Shown: positions 8,138 to 17,238 of the stretch, piece after piece
Layout of the letters: the number at the start of each line of letters is the position of its first letter
How positions within the stretch are numbered: position 1 is the stretch's first letter
Source of the DNA: Canibacter zhoujuaniae
Lineage (GTDB): Bacteria > Actinomycetota > Actinomycetes > Actinomycetales > Microbacteriaceae
Direction of reading: 5' to 3'
DNA length: 64,000 nt
NCBI RefSeq assembly: GCF_011752005.1
Contig: NZ_JAAIJZ010000003.1
Location: 62,001 to 126,000 of the forward strand
The notes under the pieces: model-generated
What the model was told of the DNA's origin: nothing
The model's database searches: none
What the model saw: the letters and a program-made list of their open reading frames with translations, nothing else
Program-made: the position numbers and the translations under genes

Positions 8138-9600
8138 TAGGGGATCGCCTCCCAGTACTGGTTGAACTCCCACTCGGTAATCGCACCGCAGTAGCGAGCC
8201 CAATCATCATATTTCATCTCATAGTAAAGCTCTGCCAATTTTGGCGGGAGCACGGCCTGCACAAGTTCGCTTGATTTAAACAACTCAAGTGCATCACCAA
8301 GGTTCATCGGCATCGCATCGCCCTCAGTGTCAGGCTTTGGTGGCTCGATCTGCTCACCGATACCAGCCGCAGCCGCAGCAACAAGCAGGCCGTGTGACAG
8401 GTACGGGTTCACCGCAGCATCTGGTACGCGCACTTCCGCGCGACCGTTTGCCGAGATTCTCACCATAGCGCCGCGTGAATCAAGACCCCAGTTGCCGCGA
8501 GCTGGCGCAAACTGGCCTGGATCCCAAAAGCGTTTGTAGCTGTTCACGGTGCTCGAGAAGACTGCCATCATGCCGGGCGCATACTTCAGGATGCCGCCGA
8601 CAACCCACCGGCCGATTTGGGACAGGTGCAGCTCAGTGCGGCCCGGGTCTTCAAAGGTGTTGTTGCCTTCCTCATCCCACAGTGAAATGTTGTGGTGGCA
8701 GCCGTTACCCATTGAACCGGCGTAAGGTTTTGGCATGAAGCTTGCTTGAACACCAAATTCGCGAGCAACCTGCTTGCAGATCTGGCGGTAGGTGACAAGA
8801 CGATCCGCTGTGTTCTCGATCTCATCGAACATCCAGTTCAGCTCGATCTGACCCCTGTCTTCAAAGTCGCCTTCGATCATGTCAAAATCAAGCTCTGTTG
8901 CATACTCCTGCACACGCTTGTATATAGGTCGCATGACCTCAAGGTTGTCCACCTGATAGGCGGGGCTGTGGCCAGGAATAATATTCGTCTTAATCGACTC
9001 ACCAGCCCAGACCATTTCAGGCTCCGTGCCAGATTTCATCGTCAGGCCGAACACATCTTTCATAACCTGGTGGATCCGCTTCATGGTAGCGCGTGAATCC
9101 ACCTGCAGTGGCCGCCCGCCAACCTCGTTGAAGTGATCTGGCTCGTATGCTGAGCAGAAGATGCGACCAACCTCACCGTCCCAAGGCAGTGCTTGGAAAG
9201 TTTCCGGATCTGGCAGGCCGATGAATTCCTTCGCATCGACACCGCCACCAATAAGGTTGCCGAAAATATTCGTTTGCAGATCGCTCAACGCGGTGCGGTG
9301 AAATGCGATTCCTTTTTCGAGATTGCGAACAAAGTGTTTTGCTGGAACCATCTTCGCAACGGTGCGTGAACCAAGCGTTGGGAGCATATAGTAGATGTAC
9401 TTCACTCCTGAACGCTCAATTTTTTCACTCAGCTCTGCAACAGTCTCTTGTTTTAGATTGTTCTCCCGGTGGCGGCTCGCCGCACCGTTGTCAGCGAGAG
9501 CTTTTTCGAGTTCTTTGTGAAAGGTTTTTGCAAGATCCTTACCAGCTTTCTGCGCTGCAACGATCTTTGCTCCAACCTGTGATTTTTCTGTAGTGGCCAT
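8137..9600 (-). CDS. Glutamine-synthetase-like gamma-glutamyl ligase
   Basis: A 487-residue member of the glutamine synthetase family. It shows TEPEMVW and IEGDFEDRGQIELNW for metal and glutamate binding, GNGCHHNISLW in place of the usual GSGMHxHxS loop, and NSYKRFWDPGQFAPARGNWG for the substrate/ATP region. It lacks the adenylylation tyrosine motif of housekeeping GlnA. Its neighbours are a P450 and a PuuD-like hydrolase, so it likely ligates glutamate to an amine rather than to ammonia. Family precedents are PuuA (putrescine), IpuC (isopropylamine), AtdA1/TdnQ (aniline) and the GS-like gene beside mycobacterial secondary-amine P450s. A GGAG box precedes ATG 9600. Which amine is used cannot be read from sequence. 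Confidence 0.85.
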   Translation of the reverse strand: MATTEKSQVGAKIVAAQKAGKDLAKTFHKELEKALADNGAASRHRENNLKQETVAELSEKIERSGVKYIYYMLPTLGSRTVAKMVPAKHFVRNLEKGIAFHRTALSDLQTNIFGNLIGGGVDAKEFIGLPDPETFQALPWDGEVGRIFCSAYEPDHFNEVGGRPLQVDSRATMKRIHQVMKDVFGLTMKSGTEPEMVWAGESIKTNIIPGHSPAYQVDNLEVMRPIYKRVQEYATELDFDMIEGDFEDRGQIELNWMFDEIENTADRLVTYRQICKQVAREFGVQASFMPKPYAGSMGNGCHHNISLWDEEGNNTFEDPGRTELHLSQIGRWVVGGILKYAPGMMAVFSSTVNSYKRFWDPGQFAPARGNWGLDSRGAMVRISANGRAEVRVPDAAVNPYLSHGLLVAAAAAGIGEQIEPPKPDTEGDAMPMNLGDALELFKSSELVQAVLPPKLAELYYEMKYDDWARYCGAITEWEFNQYWEAIP

Positions 9601-9662
9601 ATCTCCATCCGATTTTTATTTATGTGATGTGCTGCTGCATCGTTGCCGCGCACACCGGGTCG

Positions 9663-10853
9663 TTAGCGTTTTGTGAATGACACGGGAAGACGCTCTGGGC
9701 CCGTGTTTCCTGAATCTGGCAGCCATTCCTGATCCTCACCAAGTTTGAGATCAGTGATGCGGGTTGCCAGCGCAGGCAGTGCCGCCATCATGTCAGACCT
9801 CGCGACGAAGTGACCGATGCAGTGGTGAGCACCGCCGCCAAAGGCAAAGTGAGGTTTGCGGACGGCATCGAGGTCAATCCTGTTTGGATCTTCGAACGCC
9901 TCCGGGTCACGCCCAGAGGTTTCAGTGAACATGTGCACTGTGGTGCCTTTTTCAATCGTCAATCCCTTGTGCTCGAACGTTTCAGCCGCTTCGCGTGTCA
10001 CCCAGCGAGTGGTTGGGTTCAGACGCAGTGCCTCCTCAACAGCCGCTTTTCGATACTTGTCAGGATCCGCCGCAAGCTTCTCCCACTGGTCAGGCTGTTT
10101 CGCAAACGACGACAGCGCAAGCCCCAGCTGATTCCGGGTAGTATCCATGCCTCCGAAAATGAGGAGCACAATCATGTTCTCCAGCTCTTCGTTAGACAAC
10201 TGGTCGCCCTCTGCGTTTGCTTCAACAAGTCGCGTCACGAAATCGTCTTGTGGGTTCTTGCGACGATCCTCGAGCAGATCGCGACCATACTGCTGCAGCT
10301 CCTTTAACGCAGCATCGATAGTTTCGATCTGTTCCTTAATGGTGATACCAAGCGCTGCGCCGACCTTCGACCCTAGATCGTTGATGTGAGCCCACTCAGT
10401 TTCAGGGATCCCAAGCATGATGCACAGAACACGGGTGGCAAACGGAGCTGCGAACTCCTCAACAAACTCAACCTCACCCTTATCGATCCAGTTGTCAATA
10501 AGCTCGTTTGCTAAGGCATCGAAGCGATCGCCAAGATCTTTAATCTTTCTTGGCGAGAAGGCTGGCTGCACAAGGCGACGTAGGCGGTCGTGATCGTCAC
10601 CTTCAAGCACAAGCAGGTTTTCTTTCCACCAGTCATAGAAGACACCACTGTGGACACCGTTCAGATCAGGCCACTCAGCACTGCCCTGCTTAAGATTTTT
10701 ACTCTTCATCAAAGCAGCATTGTCTTCATAACTGAGCACCGCAAGCCCGTAGTTAGTTTTTGCGTACCAATTTGTTTCTCGTGCCTGTTCAACTTCATCA
10801 GAGCTGATAGCGAAATTGCTATCAGCAATATCTAGGTACGCGGATTCCGACAT
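9663..10853 (-). CDS. Cytochrome P450 monooxygenase
   Basis: A soluble bacterial P450 of 396 residues without membrane anchor. It has the I-helix oxygen-activation motif GGMDTT (residues 234-239), the K-helix ExxR in EEALR (274-277) and the heme loop FGGGAHHCIG with the axial cysteine at 345. It starts at 10853, sharing one base with the stop of the permease gene (TAATG), and heads toward the GS-like gene 62 bases downstream. No ferredoxin gene is nearby. The divergent flavodoxin and reductase genes at 12763-14544 are the probable redox partners, as for P450cin. It likely oxidises the amine imported by the permease, for instance by alpha-carbon hydroxylation or N-/O-dealkylation; that is inference. 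Confidence 0.93.
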   Translation of the reverse strand: MSESAYLDIADSNFAISSDEVEQARETNWYAKTNYGLAVLSYEDNAALMKSKNLKQGSAEWPDLNGVHSGVFYDWWKENLLVLEGDDHDRLRRLVQPAFSPRKIKDLGDRFDALANELIDNWIDKGEVEFVEEFAAPFATRVLCIMLGIPETEWAHINDLGSKVGAALGITIKEQIETIDAALKELQQYGRDLLEDRRKNPQDDFVTRLVEANAEGDQLSNEELENMIVLLIFGGMDTTRNQLGLALSSFAKQPDQWEKLAADPDKYRKAAVEEALRLNPTTRWVTREAAETFEHKGLTIEKGTTVHMFTETSGRDPEAFEDPNRIDLDAVRKPHFAFGGGAHHCIGHFVARSDMMAALPALATRITDLKLGEDQEWLPDSGNTGPERLPVSFTKR

Positions 10854-12487
10854 TATTTTTCCCCTTCAGTATTTTGTGAATTTTTCGCTGACGAATCGCT
10901 GCTCGACTCATTTTGAGGAGCGTGGGGGTAGTAGTGTGGCTTGCCGCCAGAGAGGAGCACGGCCATATCAACAATTTCTTCGGACGGAGCAATTGGACTT
11001 GCGTAGTGCATGTTAACGACACCCGTGTGTGCGTCACCTGCTGGCCCACCACCGCGTTTGTCTGGACGTGTAGTAAAGAGATAGATGACACCGATTACAA
11101 GCACTATCACACCGACAGCAGAGACGAGATAGCGCTGGAACCAGTTTTCAGCGTCTTCAACCGGCCAAACCAACATGATCATCGCAGCGATTTGGTAAAG
11201 ACCGGCAGCGATGGTCACTGGCCATCCCCAACGGCCCATCTTGAACGGCCCCTTTGGCTGCCATCCCTTTAGGCGAGCACGGAATGATGCAAGCACCGCC
11301 GAGAAGAAGGCGAGGTAGATGCCGAGTGATGCAAACGAAATAACCGCAATCAGCGCGTCGGCCGAGAAGAGCGACACAACCACGATCAATGCTGGCAGAA
11401 TACCCGCAACAAGCAGCGCGTACGGCGGAACAGCTCGTTTCACAGAGAACTTGCGCAGTGCGCTCCAACCTGGAAGCTGCTTGTCTCGTCCCATTGAAAA
11501 TAGGAGTCGTGATGCAGCTGCTTGGAGGGAGATCGTGCACGATACGTACGAGATCATAATGAGCAGCAGCACGATTTTAAAACCGATTGGGCCGAATGTG
11601 GTCTGGAATATTCCGGTGACCGGGTCTGTGTTCTCACCGCGAATCACCGCTGCGTAATCTGGAATTGCAAGGATCAAGCCCATGCCGATGAACATTGAGG
11701 CAACACCACCAACGTAAAGCGTGGTGCGCATTGCTTTCGGGATCACCCGACCCGGATCCTTAACCTCTTCTGCAACGTCACCGTTTGCCTCGAAACCGTA
11801 GTACAGGAAGATTCCGAGGATTGCAGAGAATGCAAATGCAACAAACAGTGGTTCGTTTTCTTGTACGTCTAGTGGGCGGAAATCAGTGAAGAATACGCTG
11901 AGGTCGTGCTGACGAGCGGCAACAAGCAGCCAAATTCCGATTACTATGGTTGCAATAATTTCAAGCGAGAAACCGATAAACGCAACAACTGACAGGAGTC
12001 TGGTTCCACCAAAGTTCATGAGCGTGGAGAAGGCGATCACCACCAGAGCAAGAATCACGTTTGTGCCTGGGTTCGTCTCGATTCCCAAGAATGCGCCGAG
12101 GAACGGCCCGACACCAAACGCAACGGAAGCAATCGTGGCGTTTATCGCGACTGCGTATACCCAACCACTCATCCACCCCCATTTTGCGCCCCAGAGGCGG
12201 CGGTTCCAAGGGTAAATACCGCCGGCAATCGGGTATTGGGAGACAATCTCGCCGAAGACAAGAGCAACAAGTAGCTGCCCGAGGCCCGCGACTACAAGCG
12301 TCCAAAATGAAATCGGGCCCGCTATCGCAAGCGCGAGCCCGATGGTGGTGTAAACACCTACTACGGGAGATAGATACGTAAATCCAAGCGCGAGGTTTCC
12401 CCAGAAACCCATTTCACGTTTGAATCCCTGTTCTGAGTGCTCATCATGAGCATTTGAGAGAGCAGCTACTGTGGTGCTATCAGTCAT
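10853..12487 (-). CDS. APC-family amino acid/amine permease
   Basis: A 544-residue membrane transporter with about 12 to 13 hydrophobic segments. The N-terminal signature GFTYLSPVVGVYTTIGLALAI and FGEIVSQYPIAGGIYPWNRR is typical of the amino acid-polyamine-organocation superfamily, close to the GABA/choline/ethanolamine-type branch. YYGFEANGDVAEEVKDPGR marks the helix 6 region. The cytoplasmic C-terminal 80 residues are polar (KPHYYPHAPQNESSSDSS). It is the first gene of the operon and is translationally coupled to the P450 gene, so it most likely imports the operon's substrate. AAGGA lies 7 bases before the ATG. Confidence 0.9.
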   Translation of the reverse strand: MTDSTTVAALSNAHDEHSEQGFKREMGFWGNLALGFTYLSPVVGVYTTIGLALAIAGPISFWTLVVAGLGQLLVALVFGEIVSQYPIAGGIYPWNRRLWGAKWGWMSGWVYAVAINATIASVAFGVGPFLGAFLGIETNPGTNVILALVVIAFSTLMNFGGTRLLSVVAFIGFSLEIIATIVIGIWLLVAARQHDLSVFFTDFRPLDVQENEPLFVAFAFSAILGIFLYYGFEANGDVAEEVKDPGRVIPKAMRTTLYVGGVASMFIGMGLILAIPDYAAVIRGENTDPVTGIFQTTFGPIGFKIVLLLIMISYVSCTISLQAAASRLLFSMGRDKQLPGWSALRKFSVKRAVPPYALLVAGILPALIVVVSLFSADALIAVISFASLGIYLAFFSAVLASFRARLKGWQPKGPFKMGRWGWPVTIAAGLYQIAAMIMLVWPVEDAENWFQRYLVSAVGVIVLVIGVIYLFTTRPDKRGGGPAGDAHTGVVNMHYASPIAPSEEIVDMAVLLSGGKPHYYPHAPQNESSSDSSAKNSQNTEGEK

Positions 12488-12762
12488 TAGATATCCTTAT
12501 CTTCAGCGTCATTGCCTTTGACAAAAAAGAATTAGATCACAATGTTAGCGCTTTTGCAAAATTTACTTAACCGCACCGCGTGTTAAATCTTCGTAGCTGC
12601 CTAACACCGCAGAAAACCCCGAAGTTTCAGGCTTTTCTGCAGCTCGCCGCGCCGTATTCGTGTCCATTTGCATTTGCTCACCGAAGTTCGCAAAATAGAT
12701 AAAGTTACTACTGGTTCAAGTAAATCAGGGTGCAGCGTTGCACCCAAGAAGGGAAGTCTCTA
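12488..12762. promoter_or_regulatory. Divergent control region between permease operon and flavodoxin gene
   Basis: This 275-base AT-richer stretch holds no coding frame I can support. For the minus-strand operon, TTGTCA-17-GATAAG is a possible promoter just ahead of the permease. For the flavodoxin gene, TAGATA near 12695 and TAAAGT nearby are weak -10 candidates. An inverted repeat at 12728-12745 sits just before the flavodoxin start. Confidence 0.4.
12728..12745. repeat. Inverted repeat, candidate operator before flavodoxin
   Basis: GGGTGCA-GCGT-TGCACCC is a perfect 7-4-7 inverted repeat ending 17 bases before the flavodoxin ATG, just upstream of the ribosome binding site. It could bind a repressor or form a hairpin in the leader. 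Confidence 0.45.
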
Positions 12763-13212
12763 ATGGCTGTTCGCATTCTGTTTGGCACCGAGAGCGGTAA
12801 CGCGGAGCTTGTCGCATCCGATATCGAAGATGCTCTTGCAGCAGAAACTAGCGAAGATCTTGATGTAGATGATCTTGCAAACGTTGACGTAAATGCGTTT
12901 AATAGCGACGATCGCCATCTCATCATCTGTTCAACACACGGCGAGGGCGATCTGCCCTACAGCGCACAGCCGTTTGTTGCCGCACTAGAAAATGAAAAGC
13001 CCGATCTCACTGGCGTGCGATTCGCAGTGTTTGGGCTTGGCGACAGCACTTACGAAAATTATTCGAAGGGCAGCGAGCGAGTAGTTGCCGCTCTTGAATC
13101 GCTCGGCGCATCTCGTGTTGGGGAGTATGGGCGTCACGATGCGGCATCACCGGATGATGCATCGGATCTTGCGGTTGCATGGGCACCAGAGGCCCTCGCA
13201 GCTTTTGAATAA
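12763..13212 (+). CDS. Flavodoxin (MioC/CPR-type), likely P450 redox partner
   Basis: A 149-residue FMN protein. The phosphate loop is TESGNAE (residues 9-15). The isoalloxazine loops are STHGEGDLP and FGLGDSTYENY, the sequence pattern seen in MioC, sulfite reductase and P450 reductase flavodoxin domains. ATG 12763 is preferred over one 33 bases upstream because AAGAAGGGAAG lies at the right distance. It is followed 66 bases on by an NADP-dependent reductase gene and is divergent from the P450 operon, which lacks a ferredoxin. I infer that it shuttles electrons from that reductase to the P450, as the flavodoxin cindoxin does for P450cin. Confidence 0.88.
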   Translation: MAVRILFGTESGNAELVASDIEDALAAETSEDLDVDDLANVDVNAFNSDDRHLIICSTHGEGDLPYSAQPFVAALENEKPDLTGVRFAVFGLGDSTYENYSKGSERVVAALESLGASRVGEYGRHDAASPDDASDLAVAWAPEALAAFE

Positions 13213-13278
13213 ATCACACACAAACGCCGCCTATTCGCTAATACATCTTCGTCTGCAACGACGCGCATTGATTGGATA

Positions 13279-14544
13279 ATGATGTCTGACTCAAACTCAC
13301 CTAAAATAGCCATTATCGGTTCTGGGCCATCGGGTTGCTACTCTGCACAGGCACTGCTTAAGACCGTCCCAAATGCAGAAATTACGGTGTTTGATCGTCT
13401 GCCAGTTCCATTCGGCCTTGCGCGGTTTGGTGTTGCAGCTGACCATCAGGGCACCAAGGGTGTCACAAAGCAATTTGCGCGTCTTTTCGAGCGTCAGGGT
13501 GTCAAGTTCGTTGGCAATCTCAATGTTGGCGAGCACGTTGAGTTAGATACGATCCGCGAGCACTTCGACGCGATTATTGTCGCAACCGGACTCCATGAGG
13601 ATCGGCAACTCGACATCCCAGGAAGCGCTACACCCGGTGTGGTTGGTGCCGGATACATCACCCGCGCGTTAAATAGTCACCCCGAAGCAAAGCTGCCACT
13701 TGACTACTCGCTCGGCGAAGTCTGCATCGTTGTCGGGGCGGGAAACGTAGCGATCGACTGCATGCGGCTCCTGACTAAGAACGGCACTGAGTTTACCGGC
13801 TCAGATGTGCACGACGACAATCATCAGCAGCTTAGCGGGAAGCTCCGTGAGCTCCACCTCGTCAGTCGCAGCGGTGTTGATCAAGCGAAGTTCGATGATT
13901 CCATGCTGCGTGAGATGACTCACTTTGAGCATGTGCGCCATGAACTTCACTTTGGGTCGGGTGACCTAGCCGCGGTGACAAACGAGAATCGGCGGGATAT
14001 CCTCACCATCTTGCAGGATAAATGCACCGATGCAGACCCAGAGCTACGTGGGGTTATTCACTGGTGGTTTGGGTTCGCACCGCACGAAGTGCACGGTGGC
14101 AATCTCGTAGACACACTCGAAATCGTGGGCGAAGATGGCACCCACGCACTAATAAAGACCGACAGTGTTATCACCGCCATTGGCTTTCAGGGTGATCCGC
14201 TTGTTCCGGTTACTGAGGCAGGGCGCGAGACCGGCAAGATTGAACAAGGTCTCTACGTGGGTGGCTGGGCTCGCCGCGGGCCTCGGGGCACAATCGCCTC
14301 ACAGCGAATCGATGCGCTTGAGCTTGCAAAAATTATTGGTGCGGATCTCGCCGATCTTAACAGCACAAAGTCTGGTGTGGCCGGGCTCAATCTCGCCCCC
14401 GGCAGCACAATCGACTATGACGGTTGGAAGCGGATCGAGCAGAAGGAGATTGAGGCCGCACGCAGTGGGCGGGCGCGACACAAGTTCGATAGCATCGAGG
14501 AGATGCTGAAAGAGGCCGGTATGCAACCGACCTCACAGCACTAA
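13279..14544 (+). CDS. Adrenodoxin-reductase-type ferredoxin/flavodoxin-NADP+ reductase
   Basis: A 421-residue FAD/NADPH oxidoreductase of the adrenodoxin reductase/FprA family, slightly shorter than FprA. The FAD dinucleotide motif IIGSGPSGCYSAQ is at about residues 11-23. The family's VPFGLARFGVAADH follows, then the NADP-binding VVGAGNVAIDCMRLL and the C-terminal GWARRGPRGTIASQR. It passes electrons from NADPH to a ferredoxin or flavodoxin. The start is either ATG of the adjacent pair at 13279/13282. It lies directly downstream of the flavodoxin gene, and its stop is 30 bases from the convergent dehydrogenase gene. Confidence 0.9.
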   Translation: MMSDSNSPKIAIIGSGPSGCYSAQALLKTVPNAEITVFDRLPVPFGLARFGVAADHQGTKGVTKQFARLFERQGVKFVGNLNVGEHVELDTIREHFDAIIVATGLHEDRQLDIPGSATPGVVGAGYITRALNSHPEAKLPLDYSLGEVCIVVGAGNVAIDCMRLLTKNGTEFTGSDVHDDNHQQLSGKLRELHLVSRSGVDQAKFDDSMLREMTHFEHVRHELHFGSGDLAAVTNENRRDILTILQDKCTDADPELRGVIHWWFGFAPHEVHGGNLVDTLEIVGEDGTHALIKTDSVITAIGFQGDPLVPVTEAGRETGKIEQGLYVGGWARRGPRGTIASQRIDALELAKIIGADLADLNSTKSGVAGLNLAPGSTIDYDGWKRIEQKEIEAARSGRARHKFDSIEEMLKEAGMQPTSQH

Positions 14545-14574
14545 TCGACAGGCTATTGCTGCAGCTGCTCAATC

Positions 14575-15567
14575 TCAGGGAGTGTTCACGGGGTTCTTTG
14601 GGCTCCCGGTTGCTAGCCAGCTCGTAGCGTTCTCGGCTTGAATTCGAACATATTCTGCATCGGTTCGATTCGAGTAGTACGCAATGTGCGGGGTGAGCAC
14701 AACGCGGTCGTGAGAGAGAAGCGGATGGTCTGCTGCCGGCGGTTCTTCATCAAGCACATCCAGAGCGAGAGCCGTGAGCTTGCCCGCATCGAGCGCATCA
14801 CGGGCATCTTGTGAGTCGATCAGCCCACCGCGTGAGACGTTCACAATAATTGCACCATCGGGAAGCTCTGCGATAAACGCACGGTTGATCATCCCCTCGT
14901 TTTCATCCGTCAGCGGCACATGCAGGGAAAGCACATCAGCGCCGCTCTGCAAATCTGCAAGGCTTTTGCGCTCAATACCGTAGCGTGCAAGCTCTGCGCG
15001 GGTTTCGTCGGTGTCCGGAAGGTAGGGATCGTAGCCCACAACCCTTTGAAACAACGGTCCGGCGATCGCGGCGAAGGCCTTCCCAATCCGGCCGAGCCCC
15101 ACAACGCCGAGTGTTTTCTCACTCAGGCGCACAGGGGCAAGCGGAGCGCGAGCGTTCCACTGTTCAGCATCTGCAACCGCGTGTGCGGTGTAGAACGACA
15201 GCTGCCGCACAGCGGCGAGCAGCAGTGCGAGCGCGTGCGTTGCAACCTCTTCGGTTGCGGCACCCGGTACATTTGTGACCCACACTCCGTGCTCATTCGC
15301 CGCCTCAATATCAACATTGTTAAAGCCCATCGACATTAAGGCGATAAGTTTCAGCTTGGGCAGTGCCTCAATCAAGCTGCGCGGCGCCTCCGCATAACCG
15401 AGCAAGAGCACTTCCGCATCCTGTGACGCGGCAATAATGCGTTCAGTGTTTCGCGTGCCGAGGTATCGCACCTCAAATCCGGCGTCTTCAAGCAGACGCA
15501 CACCGCTTTGAAAGTCGGTGTCGTCCATATCTGTGTAAACCGCAACCGGCTTCTGGTTTTCATTCAT
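14575..15567 (-). CDS. D-isomer-specific 2-hydroxyacid dehydrogenase
   Basis: A 330-residue NAD(P)-dependent dehydrogenase. The Rossmann motif GLGRIG is at residues 157-162. The catalytic Arg is in NVSRGG (Arg246), the Glu in DEEPP (274 or 275) and the His in TPHIAY (His294). Family members reduce 2-oxoacids to D-2-hydroxyacids or the reverse; the sequence is nearer the phosphoglycerate/C-terminal-binding-protein branch than D-lactate dehydrogenase. It is the last gene of the operon starting with the MHS transporter, 51 bases after the ThDP enzyme gene. Both neighbours suit 2-oxoacid chemistry, but the substrate is unknown. Confidence 0.88.
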   Translation of the reverse strand: MNENQKPVAVYTDMDDTDFQSGVRLLEDAGFEVRYLGTRNTERIIAASQDAEVLLLGYAEAPRSLIEALPKLKLIALMSMGFNNVDIEAANEHGVWVTNVPGAATEEVATHALALLLAAVRQLSFYTAHAVADAEQWNARAPLAPVRLSEKTLGVVGLGRIGKAFAAIAGPLFQRVVGYDPYLPDTDETRAELARYGIERKSLADLQSGADVLSLHVPLTDENEGMINRAFIAELPDGAIIVNVSRGGLIDSQDARDALDAGKLTALALDVLDEEPPAADHPLLSHDRVVLTPHIAYYSNRTDAEYVRIQAENATSWLATGSPKNPVNTP

Positions 15568-15618
15568 AATGGATCCTCCAAAACAGTGGGGCGGCTGGCC
15601 TAAACAGGTAAAACGGAG

Positions 15619-17214
15619 CTATGCGAGTGGCAGATGGATGAGCTGCAGACCGCCAGCAGCAACTGCTGCTTCAATAGCCTTATCAAGCTCCTCTGCGGAG
15701 CTAATGCGTGTGCCTGCACCGCCACAAGCGTTAGCGAGCGCAGCCCAATCCGGCTGCACGAGATCAACGGCAACCGGGTTGATACCTGCCGCGATCTCGT
15801 TGTCTTTAATCTCGGCAAAGCCGCCGTTGTCAACAACCAGAATGACGATGTCAAGATTCTGTTCAACAACCGTAAGCATCTCGTTGAAGCTGAACATAAA
15901 TGCCCCGTCGCCGGTGACCGCGACCACAGGCCGCTCTGGGGATGCGAGTTTGCTACCGATCGCGGCCGGCAGCCCATATCCGAGCGTCGCATATGTTGCC
16001 ATATAGGCCACAGAGCGCGGGTTGCGCACCTGCAACATGTTCAGCAGCCCCCAGTAGGCAATCTTTGAGGAGTCTGTGGTCAGGATCGCATCTTCCGGCA
16101 GCGCCCGCGCAATCGCTTGGCCGACCGAGGTGTTGAGTGCGTCGAGCTTTTCGGATTCTTGTCTAATTGCGGTAAGTGTTGCGGGCACGTCAATGGCCGA
16201 GGTGCGATCCGCATCGTCAAGCAGCTCTGTGATCGCGGCCACGGCTGCAGCCGCGTCGGCACGAATACCAACGGTTGCTGGCTGATTCTTGTTGAGCTGT
16301 GATTCGAGCACATCAATGCGCACAACTTTGCCCTGCGCGCGCAAGGCATCCACCCAGAGTTCAGCCTCACCGAGTTTTGATCCGACCACCAGCAAGACAT
16401 CAGCTTTCTGAGCTACCTCTCTTGCAGCTGCAAGACGCAGATTAGAGCCGAGTGCGAGTGGATGGTGCTCATCGATAACGCCCTTGCCGTTGAGTGTTGT
16501 AACCACCGGAGCAGCAAGTTTTTCAGCGAGAGCCTGTATCTCTTGCCCCGCCCGTCGCGCACCGCCGCCAGCCAGAATCACCGGATTCACCGCATCAGAA
16601 AGCAGCGCAGCAGCCTCTGCAATCAGTTTCTTATCGGGGCTTGGCACCGGCTCGAACTGTTTTGCGGCAAGTTCAGAGGCAGAGATCGAGGTTTCTTGCT
16701 CAAGGATGTTTAGTGGCACCTCAATGTAAACCGGTCGTGGGCGCCCCGTCGCAAACAGCTCGAAGGCGTCGTGCACCGCCGCAACCGCTTCTTCTGCGGT
16801 TTTCACTCGGCGACCCCATTCAACAATCGCGGCAGCAGCTGAGAGCTGATCCTTAGTTTCGTGAAGTGTGCCTGAGTCAGAGAACTCTGCGCCGAGGGCG
16901 ACACCGGGTGAGAGAATAATCATCGGTCGTGACTCTGCGAATGCGGTGCCTGCTGCTGAGAGCGCGTTCAATAGTCCGGGACCGCTCGTAGTGATCACAA
17001 CACCAGGCAGCCCCGTCTGGAGCGACCAGGCATCTGCCCCGTAGCCGGCTCCTTGCTCGTGTCGGGTTGTCACCGGCCGGATACCCAGCGTCTCGAGTGG
17101 TCGATAAAACTCAAGGTTGTGTGTGCCGGGGATCCCAAAGACAGTGTTAATGCCGTAGTTGGCTAGGGTTTCCAGCACAACCCATCCGGTAGTGCGCTTC
17201 TGTGTCGTAGGCAT
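15619..17214 (-). CDS. Thiamine diphosphate-dependent enzyme, acetolactate synthase/2-oxoacid decarboxylase type
   Basis: A 531-residue three-domain ThDP enzyme. The N-terminal pyrimidine-binding domain carries the catalytic Glu in RHEQGAGYGADAW (Glu53). The central domain has VILAGGGARRAG. The C-terminal diphosphate domain has GDGAFMFS followed about 25 residues later by DNGGF, which bind Mg and diphosphate. It lacks an adjacent regulatory ilvN subunit and sits in a catabolic operon, so I infer a decarboxylase or carboligase for a 2-oxoacid (benzoylformate- or guanidino-oxopentanoate-decarboxylase-like) rather than valine biosynthesis. A true acetolactate synthase cannot be excluded. Confidence 0.85.
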   Translation of the reverse strand: MPTTQKRTTGWVVLETLANYGINTVFGIPGTHNLEFYRPLETLGIRPVTTRHEQGAGYGADAWSLQTGLPGVVITTSGPGLLNALSAAGTAFAESRPMIILSPGVALGAEFSDSGTLHETKDQLSAAAAIVEWGRRVKTAEEAVAAVHDAFELFATGRPRPVYIEVPLNILEQETSISASELAAKQFEPVPSPDKKLIAEAAALLSDAVNPVILAGGGARRAGQEIQALAEKLAAPVVTTLNGKGVIDEHHPLALGSNLRLAAAREVAQKADVLLVVGSKLGEAELWVDALRAQGKVVRIDVLESQLNKNQPATVGIRADAAAAVAAITELLDDADRTSAIDVPATLTAIRQESEKLDALNTSVGQAIARALPEDAILTTDSSKIAYWGLLNMLQVRNPRSVAYMATYATLGYGLPAAIGSKLASPERPVVAVTGDGAFMFSFNEMLTVVEQNLDIVILVVDNGGFAEIKDNEIAAGINPVAVDLVQPDWAALANACGGAGTRISSAEELDKAIEAAVAAGGLQLIHLPLA

Positions 17215-17238
17215 ATATTTTCTCTCTACATGCTGTGT

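Noticed and set aside
15619..17214. Acetolactate synthase large subunit for branched-chain amino acid synthesis (ilvB)
   Set aside because: There is no ilvN or ilvC beside it and it lies in a catabolic operon. Kept as a general ThDP enzyme.
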